A stretch of 64,000 nt of DNA from Atriophallophorus winterbourni (Eukaryota; Platyhelminthes; Trematoda; Plagiorchiida; Microphallidae): contig JACCGJ010001791.1 of the NCBI GenBank assembly GCA_013407085.1, positions 62,001 to 126,000 on the forward strand, in the 5' to 3' direction. A program made the position numbers and the translations under genes. A model generated the notes under the pieces. It saw nothing but the letters and a program-made list of their open reading frames with translations. It was not told the DNA's origin and ran no database searches. Of the stretch, positions 50,701 through 59,700 are shown in pieces. Each line of letters begins with the position of its first letter. Position 1 is the stretch's first letter.

Positions 50701-53700
50701 TCATTTGCCACTTATTACCTTTGGCATTCCGCTGGATTGACAAGACTAGTATTGGTCAAGTTTCTTTCACATTTTCGGGAACCGTCGTAGTGTAATCCGC
50801 TCACTGATTTCTCGTTTCAGTTTTGACCGACCATGCTGTCCGTTAATTTCGATTGCTTGTCAATGTCTCATCATACTGAAGCTTATATATTCTAGTTTCT
50901 CGTGGTCCCACTATTGCTTACATTCCTTTTTATAGAGTTTTGTTGGCAATACACCTAGCTGTTTTGTATTATCATATAGACATCCATCGTGATTGTCTTC
51001 GATAAAGCAGCATTGCCGAGACCCTTTGTACGGATATTGTCACCTAAAGTCGTGCTATCTATAAGGCTAAACACCACTACCTGAATATTTTAAACACTTT
51101 ACCGGTGTGTGCCATGTTATCTCTCTCTGTCAGATTGATGTCCAGTATTCGAATCGTGTATTGCATTCATTTCAGTTTTGTCATTCCTGCGTTTGGTTTA
51201 GCTTAGCCTATCTTTCGCGTTTGCCACCCGGTCCGTTCTAAACCCCTCAAGTTGTCACGGTGTTATCCCAGGGTTGCTTGAAAACGAGATGAAAAAGTTA
51301 CACATACTTCAAGCAGTCGATTATGTAAATCCCTAATGACAAATAATCGTGTATCCTGATTTTGAAAACGTTGAGTTTGCAGGGCCAATGTTCATCCGGT
51401 CCCTGTAATCCTTGTCTATGAGGTGTGATTTTCGAAAGTCAAAATTTTCTCGGTACCAATGTTTGAACTTTGAAGCCCGTTTTGGATAATGATTAGCGTC
51501 GCCAGCTCTGTTCAATCACGTGAACAAAATTCGCATTTGTCTAGTTGTTTAAATATGTGGCGTTGAACCAAACATCTGTACATACACGTCTTTCCCTTGC
51601 GTACCGATTGACCTCATAACCTTTCGCAGAGTGTGTGGAAATAAAAACGTTCAAGTGTGGATATTTTATTTCATCGAAATGATCGGTGTTTGTTAGTAAG
51701 ACGCCTTTGAACGATGGCGTGAACTTTATTGCTCACGGAAGTCTGTGGCTTCAACGGAAATGGAGCCAAACATTTATTGTACCAATACATGAGTTTCCAA
51801 GTAGGCTGGGCCGATGAGACCACGAACAGGTAATTACTTGCATGCTGCTTCGAGGTCGTTTGACCCAAGTCCAGCCTCTGGCCTGCACGATTGGCTCCCC
51901 GAGCCCGGCGGAACTGCTTCTACCAACAGGAGAAGGGGCGAGTGACTGGCGCCTGAAAACCAGTTTACTTCTTGCAGATGGAGCTCGTTAGCCTGGGAGG
52001 GCATTTCATCTAAGGGAAGGAAACCCCTGATTTTCAACCTCCGCTGCCTTGCGGGATACCCGATCGCGGGAAAGGCTTCGGCAGAAAACCCTGGGACAGA
52101 GTCTTGTAGACGGTTAGTTGGTGCACACCACCTCTTTCTGGCAACTCCCTGCTACCTTGCAAGTCGCACTTGGTTGTGCAAAGGCTAAAGAAGCTGACTC
52201 GAACAAACGCCAAGTGGTGCTGGGGACGCCGCTTTGTACCCAAATTCCCAAGAATCTTTATTGGAGACGACTCATCCTCCAGGAGGAGATAGTCGCACAC
52301 AAGGAACAAGGAAGGACCCAAAAGTTGTTTACCAAAGGTCCTGCGCCTTGGTGTTGGAAATTTGATGTCACAAATCGATCGTTTCGAAATGCATCGAATC
52401 AATTTCAGTCATCTTTCATAGTCTCGTTTACAGTTTCTCGTGTTTTAGCGTTACGCAATATTCTTTCCTTCACTTCTTTGTTGTTGACCTCACCGTGATT
52501 TGACGGTTGGCCGGAAAATCAGTCGACCGTGAACTTAGCAACGATCAGGTCACACGAACTTTGCTATTTTCGTGTGCTTTTGTATCTATCGTTCGTTCAT
52601 GTATCAATTTTGGGTAGCTATCTTATCATCAACAGGTTATGCGTAGAGCAGCATCGAGTTACGACTGAACAACTTGCCGAAAGTTCACTGTTATCGCAAA
52701 CCACCAGCATTCGATTTGTATGAAACGTGAAGATGTTTTAAACGATGAGGCGTTTCTTACCTTGAGTATAATCATGATGTTAAATTGCCAAGATGTCTTC
52801 GTATTTGAGTTGGTTGCTTTATTCTTTGTCGATCAAATATTAGGATCCGTTGTTTTTGGATTGACCTGATTGGTTATTTATCATTCAATTTCGCTCATTT
52901 TAGACATGGTTTCTATGCCCATCTATTGGCGCGGAAAACAGCTGTTGATCTTCCTGTTACATCACGGTGTCGCCGTTATTGCATTTCAGCAAGTTGTAGT
53001 AAGTTACTAATTTATAGAAATTGAGTGCGCTTATTCTGTTTTTCCGTAAGCTGTTTGCTAAATTTTTTCAGATGTGGCTGTTGTAGTTTATAGATGGGTG
53101 TTTTCAGCCTCCTGCCAGAGGAATCAACCGTGGGTGTTATATCTGATATAAGTCGGTGGCTTTGGGTTTATTCAAGTGTACGTTGCTGTTATATAATCAA
53201 CGAAAGCTTTCGACAAGGTTACCCGAGAACTTCTTATCGGAATTCTTGATTCTTACCGGACTGTTCAAAATCGTTAATTTAAAAGGTTCAGCCTGCTCAA
53301 TCGGTTACACTTTTGAAGCTTTAGAACTTCTCCGATTCGCCAAACAAAGATCTATCATGAAGGCATGTGGATCCTGACCTCACGATATCGGTCGTGGTGT
53401 ATGTGTGATTTAAATGAGGAACATGTATCATGTTCCAACGCTTTTTCGCATCTTGTTAACTCTGCTACCGAAGCACGCCTTTTAGACAAGACTCTACACT
53501 GTTCCTCTTTTTCCCCTCACTAACTTCTTGAAAAAAAACTGTGCGTTGATGAGCTCTTCAATTCAGTTTAGAGTGCAAGTCAAATTACGGTGTGTGCTAT
53601 TCCGTGAAATTTTGTTCACTATCTCGGCAACCGTTATTGTTCACTCTGAAAGCAACTAGTGAACTGCCTTCCGCTAGCACATATAGATTGAAAAATAAGA

Positions 53701-56700
53701 ATAAATTAACTTGGCCATTGGCATGCGCAAGACTACGTTTGTTACTCAAGTGAATATCATCCTCCAAAACAACTGTGGGACACTCTCAACTTGAACCAGT
53801 ACACCAATTTACCTATCTAGGTTCAAGTATTTTGAATAATCCTTCTTGTGTGATATTGTGTTCAATATGGTGTTCTACCTTCATGTCACCCATTCCCCGA
53901 CGAATGTTCTTCTACCGTGACGATAAAACGGCTAGTATACTGCGCTTGTGTACTCAGTGTATTCGTTTGGGATAGCGAATCGTGGATCAGCCACACACGA
54001 ACGTAATTTAGGCGCTTGTCATTTACAAAGCATTTGTCGCGTCTTGAAAAAACGTGGATGGTCAAGGTAACGAATACCAAAGTGCTCTCCAAAGCAAGGT
54101 AATTTTACTTCGACAGCGTCACCTACCATTGTGAAATATCTGGACACGGCGTCACAATGCAGCGGGTGGCGGGGGAGAAGCTGGAAATGATTGCGTCAGA
54201 TCAAAAAGCATCAGCTGGCGCACATCTGGCCTATTATCACATTTTCGTTTCATCGGCCAACGCTAACCACTTTGCCCCCCGCGTTGCACGCACGCACCGT
54301 GTCGGTTCATCCCTGAGGTCAACCTGTCCAACGCTAATCGCGTTCCCTTACAAATCCCACAATAAAAGAGAAGCCGATTGGTAAAAGTCGTTTATTGCGC
54401 AAAAGACGAATAACAAAACACGCATATCGTATATAGGCAAAACAAACAATCACAACACTAATACTCAGCATGTCTGTCCCGAGGTATTTGAAAATATTCG
54501 AGACCGATCGGGAGTCCATAATCATGAAAATAAAGTTTGCAATGAATCGGTTATAGTAAGTTTTTGGTAACGTTTCGCTTCTGAACACAGAAGCTTCGAC
54601 AGACCAAGGGTGTCGGTACGAACAGTGTTCAAGTTTGAATGGCATTCTCTTGACCAATCCTGAGTTCTCCAAGCTAGACAGAGGAGATCAAGGTAACTGA
54701 TTCGGGATTCTGCCCTAGCTGAACACGTGTTAGACACTGGACACAGTGTAGATCTTGATAACGTGGAAGTGATAAGACGGGATGTGAAATCTTATAGGGA
54801 AAGACTTCACGCCGAGGCAGTTGAAATAACAAAGGCTGGGGCGAATGCGGTGAACAAGATGGATGGGGCGGATATCTCAACAATCTGGCGTTCGGTTCTG
54901 CAGCGGATGAAGATTAACGAAAATAACACCTAATGATTACGTAAGCAGTGTGTCAGCACACGCTGTTCACACATGTACACTTAATAAACACAGCAATTGG
55001 GGAGGGGGTGATCAATTACCTTGATCTCCCCTGTCTAGCTTAGAGAACTCAGGATTGGTTAAGAAAATGCCATTTAAACCTGAACATTGTTCGTCCCGAC
55101 ACCCTTGGTCTGACGAAGCTTCTGTGTTTAGAAGCGAAACGTTACCAAAAACTTGCTATAACCGATTCATTGCAAACTTTATTTTCAGGTCAGTCCCTGA
55201 TGTCACTTCGATCTGATTTGTCAGTCGATTTCGTGCCAACAGGTACACTTCAAGCCCTCGCCACACATGGATCGTTTGACTGACTGACGAATAGCATATC
55301 GTTCGATTGCGGTTGATATTGTCCATCTTCTGCCAAAGATGTTGTTGTTCGAACCGTTCGAATGCAATCCGAAACCCGTAATGTTACAAGTTCGCAATTG
55401 TCGTCGTCGATCTTTTTGACGCTTCATGCTTTTGTGTTGTGCCGGAGGGCAGAGTTCTGCGTATCATTCGAAAGCTCGTGACTAGCACTCATCGCTAAGG
55501 GACCTCGCACCTCCACACTGAGATGTGCTGGTTTTTCGATTTTAGACTAAAGGTAAAGCATCAGCCTCCTGTGGTGAAGAAAGGGTATTGCTTTTAGCGG
55601 CTGAACAAAGATAGCTCGGGTGCTGATTTTCTGGTTATTACATGCCAGTGAGGTGGGCAGCGGAGATTGTTTCTTCCATATGGGACTACACGTCTGGCAA
55701 ATGGCAGTGGACATTTAGGTTGATCGAATCAACTTGCGACATAAACCGTCGCACCATCAGAGTCCGATAGTTTATCAACGAGTCCAATAGAATGCACGTG
55801 GGCTGAAATATCCAAGCACATCCGTTGGATAATATTTCGATATGACCCATTCGTACCGTTACTTGTGTACATCAAAGGCGGATCTGTATTCATCATTTTG
55901 CTCTTCGGATCGCGTTGTCAGTTCACATAAACAGCGTTTCTACCACCATCAAAAAATTTCCTTGAGCGATTCAACGTGAACCAATTTTCACCCTTTCATC
56001 TTCAACACGTTCGTTTGAATGCACACTGCAAGGCTTAACCACCACACGAATGACCTCATCTGTATCGATTTTTCTAGTACTTTTACTCAAAAGTACTGAC
56101 GGTCGATCACTAAAAGTAGCGTTTGTGTGAAAAGCGTTCTCTGTTAAAATCGCTTCGTTAAAAATCACCCAAAATAGCACGCATTGAATAATTACACCAT
56201 TTTACATACAACGGACTCCGGGTGTCTGCCGTATCAAGGTGAAATCTTAGGATCTTTAGCTCACTACCTAGGCCACATTGCCCTGCATACGAGTGAAATT
56301 TCGGTTAAGTATTCGCAAGCTGGAGAATAGCAGATACTCCTCTCTGCTGCTGAACGTATATGACGCCGATAGCGTGCAAATGCCACTGATCGATCGCGTA
56401 GTGTCCATCGCTGTGAACGCTTCAAATCGATTGTTCCTTCCGAATCGGACTGTTTCGTCATGTAAAACGGTGTGAAGCATGAGATAGTCGTGCGCTTGCT
56501 CTGTACATCCATGATCGTCGTCGATTGATGCCATTACAGTCTCTGATCAAGTACTCTTCTGTTACATTAACTATGAAAACGCTAACTCTTGGGCTGCAAA
56601 GACTTCAAAAGGTACCTCATGTGTAGCCACTCGTAATAAATCTCCACAAATGGTTGAATAGACGCGTTGCTGTTTATGACTAGCAGAATGCACGAGCTGC

Positions 56701-59700
56701 ATCTAACATATATCAGCCACCGCTTCTAAACAAATTAAACTCTCAAACGTACGTTATTCGAAACTCATTGCTCCAATGATAAATTGTGAGATTTGCGTCT
56801 GGAGATGCAACGGGGTATTCTTTTCAGATGGAGAAGACAATCTTACTCCATCACTCAATCATGCAGTTTTGGTATAATACACACCCATGACCCACGATCC
56901 TCGTAAATAACACCAACAGCGAGACTGCTATGAACGTGATTCTTTCATATTCTTTCGTTTGTGTGGGATCAAAATACTACGCTTGCAGTGATGCGCCTTT
57001 GTGAGTGAGAATAAGCCGGTCAAATGTTCGATTTAGCGTAGCCTATACGCAACTCGTTCCTAGGTACGTGGGTGAAATACCACCGCTGATTTTTGATGTG
57101 AAAATCGACAAGCACAACGAAAATCAGCCGGTCCGTCCAATTGAAACTTCACATTTTGTCTTTTTCTTATGCTTCCGTGATACGCTTACCCAAACGTCGA
57201 AAGCTCGCTATCATTACTGCTTTTTGAAGAAGCAGTTTACTACAGAAAGCGTCACTTCGATCTCCACGCGAACTATTGCCTCAGGTTCAACGTCGAGAGT
57301 GGACTCTAAATAACTACGTCATCCGTTTATTTAAGACTGAAATTTGATTGTGACTGTGGAAGACTAAATAAATATGTTGAAGTTGTAGCTTTTCTTTTAG
57401 TCACAGGTATGCTGTTGGTATCTCAGCCCATATGCAGCTGATCAATCGATGGTTCACTTCACCTGATTTCGGGCTTCGGATTAACCTTTAATCTAACGAC
57501 AGCGGAAGTCATCTTGCTCCCCAGTGGGCTCCAACTACCTTCAGTTCTACCAATCCCAGTCACACTGAAAACTTGATACATCACCTCAACACTAGTTTAT
57601 CACAGTACAAATTACGGATCATCTTCCAACGACTTCGTGTCGAATTCGATCTGACCTGGTATTTAATTTAACATTTCGCCCATACTTCTAATCACATAGT
57701 GACACTATCTTCCTACCGAAACAGTCACACTTGTATCTCTGCATGCACTGTGTAAAATATTTTTCCTTAGTTTCGTTGCACGGATGTGCAATCGTGCAGT
57801 ACTTTGTGCTGTGCAGCTAACACCGTGCTAAATTGATTGGCCAGAGGTAGTGAGCTGCATGCTGACACAGTCTGGAGTCTCACTACCATTTCCTGTTCTT
57901 TTTTCTTCCTCATATCTGTCTAGGCCTGGCAACCTGACAGTATCCTAGCCCACGTGCAGTCTCTGACTGTGCGGCACTTTGCCTGGATCAAGCTTGTGCT
58001 TTCAATCCGTAGTTTCGTTGCCGCTCACATCCCCTAATCCTCTCGAATTTCATCAATAAACTCCATAGAATTGCACAGCTGTTTGTTTTATCTGCCATTA
58101 AGCTTCCATCTCATTGAGATTTATTCTATATTTGTATTATAAATATTCTTGGTATGGGAGTCTTTAAATGATTGTGTTTTGGCGTGCTAACGCAGGCTCA
58201 ACTTAGTAATTAATCGATTATAACGCAGAACACTCCATCGTTTCGGCGCTGTAACAAGAAGTAAATGGAGATGCCCGTCCATTGGCTGACCTCAACCAAT
58301 ACCTGATATTCAATATAATCGTTGAGTGTTTCAAGTGCTTTATTATAATGTGCTGATTTATCCATTTCATCCGATCGCTTCACCCGTTTTTTTCCCATAT
58401 CTTGTCTAGCCTGGACAACATGATAATATCTCGGCTTTTGCACTACCTTGAACCCCTCCGGTTTTTTGATTCTGTATTTTATACCTGATTTGATTTTCTT
58501 TCATTTCATGCCTTTGAAATATTTCTTTTAAATTTTCTACAGCATTATCGATTGTGCGCCTTCTTCGGTGTCTACCGGTTGACGACGGAGCTATCGACAC
58601 CGTTCATTAATCAGAGGTAATTCCCATGCTCCTTATCCCCAAAGGTCTCCCCGTTTCAGCTTTTGCATTTCGCGGTTGTGCACCTACCAGTGCAACCTTT
58701 CTCTGTCTCAAAGTTTTAAAATATTTACCATGAATAAAGAATATCGTTATGTGCCGAAATGGTTCCAGTACAGTAGCTTATTGTGTTATGGTTGGCGTAG
58801 TGGCAAGTTACAGGAACCATGAGCCTGATCGTTTCCAACCATTATTCATGAAATTACAGAGTACCAAAAATAAATATTGAAAAGTGTGTATAAATTCACA
58901 AACCTGGATATAAGCAAAGTCCCACATTATCAGAATACACATGGGCTGAGATACCATCGGTTTACCAGGCCTAAGCAGGTGCAAGAAAGAAAAATGGCCG
59001 TGTTTCCGCATACAGATTAGTACCGTTGTCACATCAACTTAACGCAGTGTTACTTGCTCAGTATTGATGTAGCGCACAATTGTTGGTCGATCTGGGAATA
59101 TGTAAGTGTGAAGTGACAAGCCTCATTCAGGCAAAGTGCCGTACAGCCATAGACTACACGTGGGCTAAGATACTATCAGGTTTCCCATGCCTAGAAAGAA
59201 TGAAAATCGAAATGGCAGTGAGACTCCAGGGTGTTTCTGCATGCAACACACTGCCGGTGGTAAATCACTTTACCACGACACTGATTTTGCGGGGCCTTCA
59301 AATCGGCCGTGCATAAAATTAATTTCTCCACATGTTTTTATCCGCCTTTTTGGTTAAATTTTAACGCCATCTGTGGGCACAATATACATCATGTTTTCGT
59401 ATCAACCGAGATCAAGTTTAAACGCGCACTTTTCAACGAATTATGCGATACCGAGAATTGTAGTAAAACGTTTGTCTCCAAAACTCATATGCCGGAATTA
59501 TCAATCAAGACGGACAAGAAACATCGTACACTTGACAAATTGTAACCTGATGTCGAGACCTGTTCATCTGTTAAATTTTGTGGTGAAATTATTGTAATTG
59601 CTGAAAATTCATGTATACGAATAAAGCCAATTTCTTCTTCTTCTTCTGCCACGTTGCTCGCTGCACAGCACAGAAGTACTGCACTACATCACACTTGTGC

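Larger units (their letters stand above)
54479..55190 (+). mobile_element. Penelope-like element with inverted pseudo-LTRs
   Basis: Layout: about 46 bases of unmatched leader, an inverted pseudo-LTR (54,525 to 54,696), the C-terminal half of the GIY-YIG endonuclease (54,711 to 54,933: SALAEHVLDTGHSVDLDNVE, YRERLHAEAVEI), a short UTR, and the pseudo-LTR in direct sense (55,016 to 55,187). Reverse transcriptase and the GIY-YIG catalytic half are missing. Inverted pseudo-LTR arrangements and hammerhead sequences are known for this class. It interrupts the LTR-like repeat. Confidence 0.82.

Noticed and set aside
52034..52498. 122- and 126-codon ORFs on opposite strands in the GC-rich island
   Set aside because: GC-rich DNA has few stops; neither frame shows a known motif.
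53071..53160. Exon candidate after acceptor AAATTTTTTCAG in the TLCD4-like gene
   Set aside because: Stop after four codons in the required phase; the true next exon is at 58,543.
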